From contig CBDANJ010000008.1 in NCBI GenBank assembly GCA_965197545.1, forward strand, positions 930,001-994,000: 64,000 nt of DNA, in the 5' to 3' direction. This stretch comes from CATOSP01 sp965197545 (GTDB lineage Bacteria; Chloroflexota; Dehalococcoidia; Lucifugimonadales; UBA3495). Numbering within the stretch: the first letter of the stretch is position 1; every line of letters starts with the position of its first letter. Both the position numbers and the translations under genes were made by a program. Positions 7,873 through 16,844 of the stretch are shown one piece after another. The notes beneath the pieces are model-generated. The model worked only from the letters and a program-made list of their open reading frames with translations. It made no database searches and was not told the origin of the DNA.

Positions 7873-10614
7873 ATGGCCATAACCCTCACCATCAACGACC
7901 ATGCCGTCTCCGTCCCCGAAGGCTCCTCTGTGCTGGACGCCATTAACTCCTCCGGCACAAGCATCTCCCAGCTATGCAAAGACCCCGACATGAGGCCCAT
8001 CGGCGCCTGCCGCACTTGCCTGGTCCAGATTACGGGAATGCGCGGCTTCCCCGCCTCTTGCTCCGTGCCCGCCCAGGAGGGCATGGAGGTGCGCACCGAC
8101 TCCGCCGACGTTGAGCGCATCAGGCGCGGCGTCATCGAGCTGACCCTCGGGATGGTCCCTGGCAAGACCGACGATTTCCGCCAGTTGACCACCGCCGCCC
8201 AACATCACGGGGTCACTGTATCCCGGTGGACTCCACGCGACAGGGAGAAGACTGACGAGTCCAACCCGGTGTTCAACATCGCAATGGACTCCTGCATTCT
8301 GTGTGGACGCTGCGCCCAGGCTTGCCAGGACTCCCACCAGTTCATCGGCGCTATCGACTTCCTGGGCGCGGGGCGTAACTCCCGCATCGGCACATTCCTG
8401 GACCAACCCCTTGCCGAGTCCATCTGCACCACTTGCGGGCAATGTCTGTCGGTCTGCCCCACCGGCGCAATCGCCGTTAAAGAGCCTGAGACTGTCAACC
8501 CGCAAACGTCGGTCAAGTCCACCTGCCCTTACTGCGGGGTGGGCTGCGGCATCCAGCTTCAAGTCGACGGGAACGATGAAATCGTCGAGGTGCTGGACGA
8601 CCCGGACAACCTCTCCAGTGCCGGGATGCTCTGCGTCAAGGGCCGCTTCGGCTCCGGGTTCGTTCACAGCCCGGACCGGCTCACCACGCCGCTTATCAAA
8701 GAAGGGGGCGAATTCCGCCCTGCCAGTTGGGATGAGGCCCTTGACCTGATCGTGGACCGGTTTGCCGGTTACCTGGGCAATTCCTTTGCCACACTCTGCT
8801 CGGCCAAGGCCACCAACGAAGACGGCTACATCCAGCAGAAATTTGCCCGGCTGCTGATGCAGTCAAACAACATCGACCACTGCACTCGGCTGTGCCACTC
8901 CCCATCAGTCGAGGCGATGTTGACCTCCCTGGGCAGCGGCGCAACCAGCAACTCTTACACCGACTACGAGGACGCCGGATGCCTGGTCGTCATAGGCTGC
9001 GACCCGACGTCCAACCATCCCGTCGCCGCCTCCCGTATGCGCCGGGGTGTGGTGGAACGCGGGGCCAAGCTCATCGTCATCAACCCTCGGCGCATCGACA
9101 TGTGCGACTATGCCGACCTCTGGCTGCGCCCCTACCCCGGCGCCGATGTGGCGCTCCTTAACGGTATGGCCAAGGTGATACTGGAAGAGGGCCTGCTGGA
9201 CCAGGACTTCGTGACGGAGCGCACCGAGGGATTTGAGGAATGGGCCGCCGTTATGGACTCCTACACGCCCGAGCGCGTGGAGGAGATAACCGGCGTCCCA
9301 GCCCGCGACATTCGCGATGCCGCCCGGATGTATGCACAGCCGCCCATGCCGCCCGCGGGCACGAACCCGGAAGCGATGGCCCAGCCCGGCTCTTGCCTAA
9401 TCTGGGGTATGGGCATCACCCAGCACACCAACGGCACCGCGAACGCTCACGGCCTGTTGAACCTCGCCCTGGCCGCGGGCCAGCTTGGCCGTCCTGGGTC
9501 TGGGGTGTCCCCCTTGCGAGGACAGAACAACGTCCAGGGCTGCGGCGACGCGGGTTGCCTGCCCAACTCCTTACCCGGCTACCAGGGAGTTGGCGAAATG
9601 ACGGTTGCCAAATTCCAGGGGGAATGGGGTGGACACACACTCCCAACCTCCGCTGGACTCGTCGTCACCGAAATGGTCGACTCCATGAAGGACGCCAACG
9701 GGGTCAAGGCCATGTACATCACTGGCGAAAACCCCCTGCTCAGTGAGCCCGACCTGCACCACGCGGAGGAGCTATTCAAGAGCCTGGAGTTCCTGGTGGT
9801 ACAGGACATATTCATGCACGAGACCGCCCAAATCGCCGACGTGGTCTTGCCCGCCACCAGTTTCGCCGAAAAGGACGGCACCTTTACCAACAGCGAACGC
9901 CGGGTGCAGCGGGTAAGGCGGGCCGTGTCCCCCAGAGGCGAAAGCCGTCCCGACTGGGAAATCGTCGCCGACCTGGGCCGCCGCATGAGCCGCAAGCTGG
10001 GACTGGACCTGGAAGGCCAGTTTACCTATGACCACTCCTCGGAGATCTTCGACGAGATGGCCCGCCTGACTCCCATCATCGGGGGAATCAATTACGAGAG
10101 GTTGGAGCGTGAGGGGGGCATTCAATGGCCCTGCCCCACCGAGGACCATCCGGGCACTGAGTTCTTGTATGGCGACACCTTCCCCCGCGGTCCTCGGGCG
10201 CGGTTCGTGCCCTTCGAGCAGGGTCCGGTAGCCGCCGAGACTCCCAATCGGCGCTTCCCACTGATACTGAACACGGGCAGGCTCCTCTACCACTGGCACG
10301 GAGGCACCATCACCAGGCGGGTCGCCAACCTGATGGCCCGCTCCCCCGAGCTTCAGGTGGCGATCAGCCCCCAGGACGGAAGCAAGTACGGCGTGATCGA
10401 CGGTCAACCTGTCCGAGTGTCTTCCCGCAGAGGCGAACTCACCGGAAAAGCGTTGTTCACCGACCGGATGCGGGAAGGCGAAATCTTCGTCCCATTCGTG
10501 AAACTCTCGGAGTCGGCGGCCAACTTCCTGACCAACGCCGCCTACGACCCCGACTCCAAAATCCCCGAATACAAAGTCTGCGCCGTCAGGGTAGAGGCTG
10601 TGGAGGAGGAGTAG
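7873..10614 (+). CDS. fdsA: Formate dehydrogenase catalytic subunit, FdsA type
   Basis: A 913-residue molybdopterin enzyme that oxidises formate to CO2 or runs in reverse. Domains in order: N-terminal [2Fe-2S] ferredoxin (C35, C46, C49, C63); a two-cluster ferredoxin domain (C141, C144, C147, C151 and C185, C188, C191, C195); a further [4Fe-4S] site (C218, C221, C225, C254); then the bis-MGD domains. The active-site residue is C341 in RLCHSPS, at the position taken by selenocysteine in E. coli FdhF, with His342 conserved after it. Size and layout match FdsA. It has a GGGAGG ribosome site but no fdhD-like sulfurtransferase gene nearby. The stop is 2 nt from the convergent toxin gene. Confidence 0.93.
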   Translation: MAITLTINDHAVSVPEGSSVLDAINSSGTSISQLCKDPDMRPIGACRTCLVQITGMRGFPASCSVPAQEGMEVRTDSADVERIRRGVIELTLGMVPGKTDDFRQLTTAAQHHGVTVSRWTPRDREKTDESNPVFNIAMDSCILCGRCAQACQDSHQFIGAIDFLGAGRNSRIGTFLDQPLAESICTTCGQCLSVCPTGAIAVKEPETVNPQTSVKSTCPYCGVGCGIQLQVDGNDEIVEVLDDPDNLSSAGMLCVKGRFGSGFVHSPDRLTTPLIKEGGEFRPASWDEALDLIVDRFAGYLGNSFATLCSAKATNEDGYIQQKFARLLMQSNNIDHCTRLCHSPSVEAMLTSLGSGATSNSYTDYEDAGCLVVIGCDPTSNHPVAASRMRRGVVERGAKLIVINPRRIDMCDYADLWLRPYPGADVALLNGMAKVILEEGLLDQDFVTERTEGFEEWAAVMDSYTPERVEEITGVPARDIRDAARMYAQPPMPPAGTNPEAMAQPGSCLIWGMGITQHTNGTANAHGLLNLALAAGQLGRPGSGVSPLRGQNNVQGCGDAGCLPNSLPGYQGVGEMTVAKFQGEWGGHTLPTSAGLVVTEMVDSMKDANGVKAMYITGENPLLSEPDLHHAEELFKSLEFLVVQDIFMHETAQIADVVLPATSFAEKDGTFTNSERRVQRVRRAVSPRGESRPDWEIVADLGRRMSRKLGLDLEGQFTYDHSSEIFDEMARLTPIIGGINYERLEREGGIQWPCPTEDHPGTEFLYGDTFPRGPRARFVPFEQGPVAAETPNRRFPLILNTGRLLYHWHGGTITRRVANLMARSPELQVAISPQDGSKYGVIDGQPVRVSSRRGELTGKALFTDRMREGEIFVPFVKLSESAANFLTNAAYDPDSKIPEYKVCAVRVEAVEEE

Positions 10615-10616
10615 GG

Positions 10617-10931
10617 TCAGAACAGGTTGCGCACGGCAGCCAGGATTTCACCGAGCTTGGCGCTTGATAACCTGCCAACAGCAGGCTCGAACAGACTTCC
10701 GTCAATCGTGTGCAACCGGCCGGTCCTCACCCAACTGTCCCGCCTCAATCTCCCTGTCTGCATGTCGGTCTGGGTAATGGGTATGTTTCCAGGACGGTTC
10801 TGCCCGCGACTGGTGATCTGACATACTACCCAGTCCTCCGGCCCCACGTCCGCAACCACCAAGACAGGGCGAATCACGATCGCAGTCAAGTCAGTATATG
10901 GCAACTGGGTAATAACTACGTCTCCAACCAC
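10617..10931 (-). CDS. MazF/PemK-like toxin
   Basis: A 104-residue protein of the PemK/MazF endoribonuclease type: GDVVITQLPYTD at 3-14, RPVLVV at 21-26 and VVCQITSR at 35-42 are the usual strand motifs. MazF toxins cut mRNA. Its start overlaps the end of the upstream type ISP fragment by 16 nt, so it may be translated from that transcript. No cognate antitoxin gene is recognisable next to it, which is unusual; it may be an orphan left after rearrangement of the restriction locus. Confidence 0.75.
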   Translation of the reverse strand: MVGDVVITQLPYTDLTAIVIRPVLVVADVGPEDWVVCQITSRGQNRPGNIPITQTDMQTGRLRRDSWVRTGRLHTIDGSLFEPAVGRLSSAKLGEILAAVRNLF

Positions 10932-12268
10932 ACCTTCAACCAGTCCTCGTCCTCGTCCTCGTTACGGTTAGCCCAGTCTATCAGGCCCAGCATTGACCAC
11001 TCATGCTTGTCCCGGTCCCCAAATACCACCAACCTACCTTGGTCATCCCAGTAAGCCATGTCATCGACAATGTCCATGGTCTTAATACTAACGGTGGAGA
11101 CACGCATCAGCAGGTCAATGACCCGCTCCTTGTAGTCGGCGAACCGGTAGGTGTTGAACTTCTCGGCTATCGTCGGGTCTCTCGGCTTTCGTTCCTTGTA
11201 TTGGTCCAGGACCCATTCCAGCGCGGACCGGTTGCCCAATTGGTAGCGCCAGGCATCCGGCGGCACACCCGTTAGCGTGGTCTTGTCGTCGAGCGTGATA
11301 ACGCCGCGTTCCTTGTCGGCGCGCAGGATGGTCCGTGTCGCCTCCCCATCCTGATCGTTTCGTTGCAGGGGATAAGGCTCGGCGGACTCAAACCCGATGT
11401 GCAGGTCCAGCAGCTCCCGGCCCATCCGCGCCCAAACGTCGAAGTCATGGTACAAGGGCAGCCGAGGAAACTCCCGCAGCAAGTCAACGGCATAATCGTG
11501 GCGGTAAACCGGGTCGTGCAGCACCGCATACGTGTAGGCGAAGATTTCCTCGGCGGTGATGCCGTTCTCCCCGGCGACGTCGTGGAAATCTTTCCCCCAC
11601 TCCTTCAGGTAGTGTTCGTTGATGAGCCCCAACCCCCACTCGGTGATGTTACTTACCCGCTCGCCGTCGGGAGTGTAGCGGTATCGGGGGAGGCATTGGG
11701 TTTTCTCGATCAGGTCATGGCATGGTGGCTTGTCGGTCGAGATCGTATGGAAAGGCTTGGCTGAAGCGGGACCGGAAAAACAAATGAGCTTGTTCTCTCC
11801 GGTTTTTCCTGTGGGGAATATCTGAGGTTGCTGGTACTGCATCTCATTCAAGTTCTGGTTGTAGTACAAGAACTTGCTCGTGAACGGACGATACAGGGTT
11901 GGTTGAACGCGATCTCTACCAAACACATTTGGTTTGTCCAACCGCAACTGCCGTTTGAGGTCGCGCGTCCATTTGATATTAGTTCCGAGAGTTGCATCGT
12001 CTACCGTGTTACCGCCGAACCGTGCACGGCTCTCCTCATACATATTTATAAACGCTCTGACCTTCGCCCCGAGACACTCAGCATCGAAGTCATAAACCCA
12101 CTCGTCTCGGTTAGTGGCCACTCCCGACGAATACAGACCGAACACCGCCTGTTCATCCGTGTCGGTCTTGGCCAACTTCGTCTGCCGGTCAGCGAGGGTG
12201 ATCAACCGTGCAAAGCCGCTATCGACGGTCAAGCCCGTCAGTTTGATTGGTTGCGTCATATCTATCAA
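10916..12268 (-). pseudogene. C-terminal remnant of a type ISP restriction enzyme
   Basis: About 450 residues matching the target-recognition end of single-polypeptide type ISP (LlaBIII-like) restriction-modification enzymes: the GLYSSGVATNRDEWVYDF segment near 43-60, RPFTSKFLYYN near 127-137 and the NITEWGL segment are typical. Such enzymes are about 1,500-1,600 residues, with nuclease, helicase and methyltransferase domains before this part; all are missing here. The frame may begin at TTG 12268 or ATG 12259 and overlaps the end of the HNH gene. A matching N-terminal piece lies at 13896-14063. It could still act as a free recognition protein, but remnant is the simpler reading. Confidence 0.75.
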
Positions 12269-13001
12269 GCGCTTCCTAAATGGTGCCGAATTACTGACTT
12301 CACAAATTCGGGCAACTCCTGGTTTGCCCTGGACGCTTCCCGGCTGAGGTCTTCATATTCCGACGACTCATCACCTGTCCAAATAATGTCGAGCCTTCGA
12401 ATGTCACGCATCGCGACGTGAGAATAGCTTTCAGGAGACACCCAATAGCAAGAACGGCAAACACTGATGTCCCGTGCCCGCCAATTTTCGCAGTGTTCGC
12501 AACTCCATGACTTGGCTCTATTCGCGGACGGGCAGAGCAGCATATAGTCGTCTGGACTATCAGAAAGAGTCCCTTACCCGCGATTTCATACGGGACCCGA
12601 TGGTCTACTTGCAGGTTCCTTTCCGGGAATGGTTCCAGGTAGATGTTACATCTGGCTCCGAATCTCTCAATAAGGGATTCCTCAATGCGGGCGGAGAGCG
12701 CCGTTCGGCCGGTTAGTTGAGCCGAACGCTGCCCCGAAGGATCGCCGAACCTGTATGCCCCGATTCGTCTCCCTCCGGAACCAACAACCCGGAATGTCTC
12801 AAGAGGGATTCCTTGCTCGCGGACATCTCTCGCGCCGCGAGGAGGGTGGTTATATCCGTAGAGGTCTCGTAGTTCTTCGGTGGTTACGTAGCCATGCCGA
12901 AGGATATGGTCGATCACTGTCCTGGGCCGCCTGGCCGTGACACTGCGGAGCAGTTCCAGAAATTCTGGTGGAAGACTTGCCTCTGTCATACCGCTAATCA
13001 A
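12265..13001 (-). pseudogene. HNH restriction endonuclease, frameshifted
   Basis: Reads as one HNH nuclease split between two frames. The first (from 13001) has an N-terminal helical domain and the HNH entry NLQVDHRVPYEIAG; the second (to 12265) carries DDYMLLCPSANRAKSW, the conserved follow-on with a zinc-type cysteine set. The frame changes at a G3 run near 12571; one extra G would restore a continuous protein. The start overlaps the 3' end of the D12 methylase, as in a restriction-modification pair, and the nuclease would cut unmethylated DNA. The single-base gap may be a sequencing error or a true inactivation. Confidence 0.7.
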
Positions 13002-13915
13002 CGTGCGGGAGTGGCGCCGGTTGCATGAACCACGTCGGGGACCTATGCAGACGCCGCAACAGTGCCTGGGACAGATACAACGACTCCACGGTCTCGTGAT
13101 TGTCTCCTAAAAGAGTTGCCTGGGACGACCTCCCACAGTGGATGTGCAGGTGGGCCAAATTCAGAGAGTCCGGTAAAGGGTTGCCGTGTTGTTTCTCGCC
13201 GGTCCGCCCGTCGTAGCTGACCAAAAAGGACAGCCGCCGTTCGTTCATCCATGACAGCGCCTCCACGAACTCGTCATAAGACAGTCCATTGCAGTAGCGG
13301 TGGTCTCTGGTGAAGGAGATGCCCTGGTATGGTGGGTCCATATTAAAGTACGTCCATTTCAGATGCACTAGCGGCAGCGTCACGAAAATCTGATGACAAC
13401 AGCGTGGTCCTGCTAGATAGCAACTCCGATACGGCCATGATCTGTTGCCGCATCTTCAGGGGTTGCATTCCACTTCGGCGATTGTCGGGACTCTGATTGA
13501 ATTGTCCGACTGCGTTGTATCTGACCGAACCCTTAACTATGCGCGCCAGCAAATAGAGAAATTGATGCGGTTCGTGGGTGGAGTTAAACTGGTCTCGTAT
13601 GCGAAAGAAATGCTCTTTCCGGTCCGGGCGTTGCTCATGCCAGAGCCCTTCGTAGGCTCTGCCCAATTGAGACGGACGGTGCAGAATCCAAGACCACAAT
13701 CTCATTAATGATGGGTCTATGTCGTTGAGCAGGAAATTCCCTACAAGTCCGTGAGCCGCCGCCGCGATTGAGATCGCGGCCGAACCGTAGAAGGGCTCAA
13801 TCAGGGACTCAGAATCCTTAGGAATATAAGGGAGAATGTGGCGTGCAATGCCTCGCTTGCTGCCCTGGTACGGGAAAGGTGCGGTATAGGTATTGTCATG
13901 GCCAAACGACACCAT
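12994..13915 (-). pseudogene. D12-class DNA adenine methyltransferase, frameshifted
   Basis: Class D12 N6-adenine methyltransferase, the protective half of the pair with the HNH nuclease. The SAM-binding motif is PFPYQGSKRGIA near residue 12 from the ATG at 13915, and the catalytic motif is NMDPPYQG. The two lie in different frames; removing one G in GACGTAC near 13350 joins them with normal spacing (E-M-D-Y-F-N-M-D-P-P-Y). The ATG at 13915 is preferred because codons further upstream are out-of-frame type ISP sequence. No clear ribosome site is visible. Confidence 0.72.
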
Positions 13916-14063
13916 CGGACAGAGAGTTATTTGGGGCTGGTCTATCTGAGTCCAGGCAGTTCTCGAAAGCCCGGCGTATGCTTTGCTCGTTGTCCGAGCC
14001 GCCAAAGTCTCTGAGCCGCTGCAATTCCGCGCGGTAGCGTTCAATGTGTGGATACGCCGGCAT
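13896..14063 (-). pseudogene. N-terminal remnant of a type ISP restriction enzyme
   Basis: A short frame whose first 37 or so residues (MPAYPHIERYRAELQRLR, then GGSDNEQSIRRAFENCL) have the pattern at the start of type ISP enzymes. Similarity stops there and the reading frame ends after 20 unrelated codons, inside the D12 methylase start. Together with the fragment at 10916-12268 it marks the two ends of one ancestral gene whose middle has been replaced by the methylase-HNH cassette. Confidence 0.6.
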
Positions 14064-14072
14064 TATGACCAA

Positions 14073-14078
14073 ATTATA
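14073..14078 (-). promoter_or_regulatory. -10 element of the type ISP fragment
   Basis: TATAAT on the minus strand, 9 nt before the ATG at 14063, leaves almost no leader. It lies between the ISAs1 end at 14105 and the gene. A -35 is not clear. Confidence 0.45.
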
Positions 14079-14104
14079 CACGACGCCCCACCCCGCCTAA
14101 GCGC

Positions 14105-15287
14105 CAGGGCCTTTCAGTTTTCAGGGAAAGCCTTAAAATGGGGATATGAACACGACTGAACTGGGACAAAACCTGCCCGCCATCTTGGCCTCGGTGCCGG
14201 ACCCCCGGGGATTGCGGGGACGGCGCCATCCCCTGGCAGCCATTCTCACCCTGGCGGTGTGCGCCATGCTCTCCGGCGCCCGCAGCCTCTACGCCATCCA
14301 CCAGTGGGGCCGCCAGCAGGATGCCGCCACGGTAAAGGCCATGGGTTTCACCCGGACCCGTACCCCATCCATTGGCAGTCTCCATGCCGTATTCCGGCGG
14401 CTGGACGCCGCCGCCTTCGAGGCCGCCCTGGCCCGGTGGAGCCGGGCGGGGCTGGGGCCGGGGAGGGCCATTGCGGTGGATGGCAAAGCCCTGCGGGGGA
14501 GTCATGGCGAGGAGTTGCCCGGGGTACGCCTGGTGGCCGGCTATGCCCATGAATCCAGCCTGGTGGTGGGGCAAAAGGGGGGTCAGGCCGGGGCAGGGGG
14601 AACTGACAACGGCCCGGCAACTGACGGCGGAACTGCTGCCGGTGGCCGGTAATCTCATCACCGGGGATGCCTTGTATTGCCAGCGGGACTATTGCCGGCA
14701 GTTGCTGGAGGCCGGGGGAGACTATCTGGTCATCGTGAAAAAGAACCAGCGGGAACTCTATGACGCCATTGCCCTGGCTTTTGTGAAGCCGGTCTGGGGA
14801 GGAAAGTACCGGCAGGCCCGGCGGCGGAGCCGGCATGGGGACCGTTGGGAAACGCGGCAACTGCGGGTCACGGAGGCCCTGAGCGAATATCTGAAGGAAT
14901 GCCTGGACTGGCCCGGGGTGCGGCAGGTCTGCCAAGTGCGGCGGCGGGTGGAGCAAAAGGGGCAGACCACCATAGAGACACGCTACGCCATCACCAGTTT
15001 GGGGGCGGAGAGCGGGCCTGGGAAACTCCTGGAGTATGTGCGGGGCCACTGGGGGATTGAGAACCGGCTGCACTACGTCCGGGACGTGACCCTGGGGGAG
15101 GACGCATCCCGGGTGAGGAGTGGGGCGGCGCCCCAGGTGATGGCGGCATTTCGGAACGTGGCGCTGGGGCTGCTGCGCAGCATCGGCGAGTCCAACATCG
15201 CGGCGGCCATTCGGCGCATCGGATGGCCGCCAGGCCAGGCTCTAGCCATCCTTGGCTTGGCTAACCCTTGAAAACTGAAATACCCTG
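14105..15287 (+). mobile_element. ISAs1-family insertion sequence
   Basis: 1,183 bp, bounded by imperfect terminal inverted repeats: CAGGGCCTTTCAGTTTTCA on the left (from 14105) and its near-complement ending at 15287 (CAGGGTATTTCAGTTTTCA when reversed). The size fits ISAs1. No target duplication is evident. Its left end lies 27 bp from the promoter of the type ISP remnant. Confidence 0.88.
14146..15271 (+). pseudogene. ISAs1-family transposase, frameshifted
   Basis: DDE transposase of the ISAs1 family. Frame 1 carries the N-terminal DDE_Tnp_1-associated domain (PDPRGLRGRRHPL) and the first catalytic Asp in AIAVDGKALRGS; frame 2, from about 14580, carries ITGDALYCQRDY and the C-terminal HWGIENRLHYVRDVT motif with the catalytic Glu. 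The switch is at a run of six G (14577-14582); five G would give one protein of about 375 residues. The shift is +1, so this is not a standard -1 programmed frameshift. Confidence 0.85.
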
Positions 15288-15368
15288 GTCCGGGAGCGCG
15301 GCCTTTATATTATTGGCAGTACCTAATATTACTGGTGTTCCCCCTGCCCCGTCATCCCCCGCACTGAC

Positions 15369-15444
15369 GTCATGCCCGCGAAAGCGGGAATCCAGAGATG
15401 TTCGGCACCAGGGCCGAAACCCGGCGCCGGAATTCCTGGATGAC
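15369..15444. repeat. REP-like repeat in intergenic 15288-15624
   Basis: Between the ISAs1 and IS5-like elements there is no gene. A palindromic repeat has stem CCCGCgaaaGCGGG (15375-15388) followed by aatccagagatgt, as at 1491. The outer ends GTCAT and ATGAC are complementary. Confidence 0.55.
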
Positions 15445-15624
15445 GCCCCAGAGCCGCAAAACCGAACGGCGCAATATCGCGAAAGGCGCCGATCAATTGG
15501 CCATGTGTGAGAATCGTATGACCCTGATTCGCGGGCTGGGCAATTGCAAATATGGGGAAATATGGAAAACAAGTTGTGAATTGGATAATTCAGACGTTGG
15601 GGGTGATGATGTGTGGGTATATTA

Positions 15625-16451
15625 GGGCGTGTTCACGCTAAAGGTCTGAATATGATACCATCCAGGCATGGAACTAAGCGAAGCGCAGTATCAACTCATT
15701 GCACCATACCTGCCGGTGCAGCGGGGCAACGTCAGCATACCCAATGTTCAGGTACTCAATGCCATCCTTTACGTTGCCGAACAGGGCTGCAAGTGGCGGG
15801 GGCTGCCCTGCCGGTTTGGCAATTGGCATACCGTCTACACCCGGATGAATCGTTGGTCCAAGAAGGGCGTCCTGGACCGGGTATTCGAGCAACTCCAGCG
15901 GGCTGGGATAATCAAGGTCAAGCTTCAGGTGGTCTCGATGGACAGCGCCATTGTCAAGGTGCATCCTGACGGCGCAGGCGCGTTAAAAAAACTGGCCCCA
16001 GGCCATCGGCAAGTCCCGGGGCGGCTGGACCACCAAGCTTCATATGGTTGCCGCGGATGACCGGACACCCCTAATCTTCTCCCTATCCCCAGGACAAGCC
16101 CGCGATGCTCCGGAGGGGCGCAAATTGCTCCGCCGCATGGGACCGCCGGAGGGAGTCCCGGCCATATTGATGGACTGGGCGTATGAGGGAGACGCAACGC
16201 GCCAACTGGCGGCGCAATTGGGATACACGCCGGTGGTTCCGCCGAAAAAGAACCGTACCCATCCCTGGGAGTACGATAAGACGTTGTACCGGAAGACGTT
16301 GTACCGGCGGCGGAATGAAGTGGAGCGTCTGTTCCGGCGCTTGAAGGGCTTTCGCCGGGTCTTCACCAGATATGACAAACTAGATGCGCTCTACCTCGGG
16401 TTCATCCTGTTCGCCATCATCTTCGATGCCTTACGCAGTGTTAACACGCCC
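15625..16451 (+). mobile_element. IS5-family (IS427-like) insertion sequence
   Basis: 827 bp with 15-bp inverted ends: GGGCGTGTTCACGCT on the left and, reversed, GGGCGTGTTAACACT on the right. Both ends are flanked by TA (15623-15624 and 16452-16453), the short duplication usual for this group. Its right flank is shared with the IS701 element. Confidence 0.88.
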
Positions 16452-16454
16452 TAG
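15668..16454 (+). CDS. IS5-family transposase in two overlapping frames
   Basis: Frame A (to about 15990) has the IS5 N-terminal domain (YLPVQRGNVSIPNVQVLNAI, WRGLPCRFGNWHTVY) and the first catalytic Asp in VSMDSAIVKVHP. Frame B continues with WPQAIGKSRGGWTTK, LMDWAYEGDA and the C-terminal RRRNEVERLFRRLK with the catalytic Glu. They meet at a run of seven A (15985-15991). IS427-group elements commonly make the full transposase by frameshifting or polymerase slippage at A-runs, so the break may be functional, although the shift needed here is +1 or -2. The stop TAG at 16452 uses the flanking TA. Confidence 0.82.
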
Positions 16455-16735
16455 TACTACAGTTGCAGATATGTGGTGAGGAGTTTCAGGCGGCGTCGGT
16501 AATGACAACGCCGGGCCGTTGCCTGGTGCCGCCGTCTCCACTGGGACCACCGCAGCACTGATTCGTCCGTAGGGTGGTGTCTCCATATCAGCCGGTAGAG
16601 TAACCGCCGAACCTCGGGCACCGTCAGCGGTATCAGCCTTTCGTCCAAACTGGGGCAGCCCCCTTTTCTCCCAGACGTCCCTGCGACGATGCCTGATGCC
16701 GTACCACCGCCAGGTAGGCGTGGGCCAGCATCGCC

Positions 16736-16766
16736 AGAGCCTGCCCCGTGCCACGACACGGGGGTG
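16736..16766 (+). repeat. REP-like palindrome inside IS701, copy 1
   Basis: Starts AGAGCCTGCCCC and ends GGGGGTG, with CCCGTGccacgaCACGGG as stem. The same ends, in reverse orientation, bound the copy at 16817-16844. It interrupts the reading of the transposase. Confidence 0.6.
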
Positions 16767-16816
16767 ATGTGCCGGTACCAGCCGTCCCACCGGCGCACCT
16801 CGTATTGGTCCAGTCC

Positions 16817-16844
16817 CACCCCCGCCTTCGCGGGGGCAGGCTCT
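16817..16844 (-). repeat. REP-like palindrome inside IS701, copy 2
   Basis: Reversed, it reads AGAGCCTGCCCC, then cgcgaaggc, then GGGGGTG: the same termini as the copy at 16736 with a different loop. The GCGAAGGC core resembles the stem at 15375. Confidence 0.6.

Noticed and set aside
7873..10614. Selenocysteine in the formate dehydrogenase
   Set aside because: The active-site position is a TGC Cys (C341); there is no in-frame TGA.
14577..14582. -1 programmed frameshift in ISAs1
   Set aside because: The frame needed is +1, and the family is normally a single frame, so an extra G is more likely.
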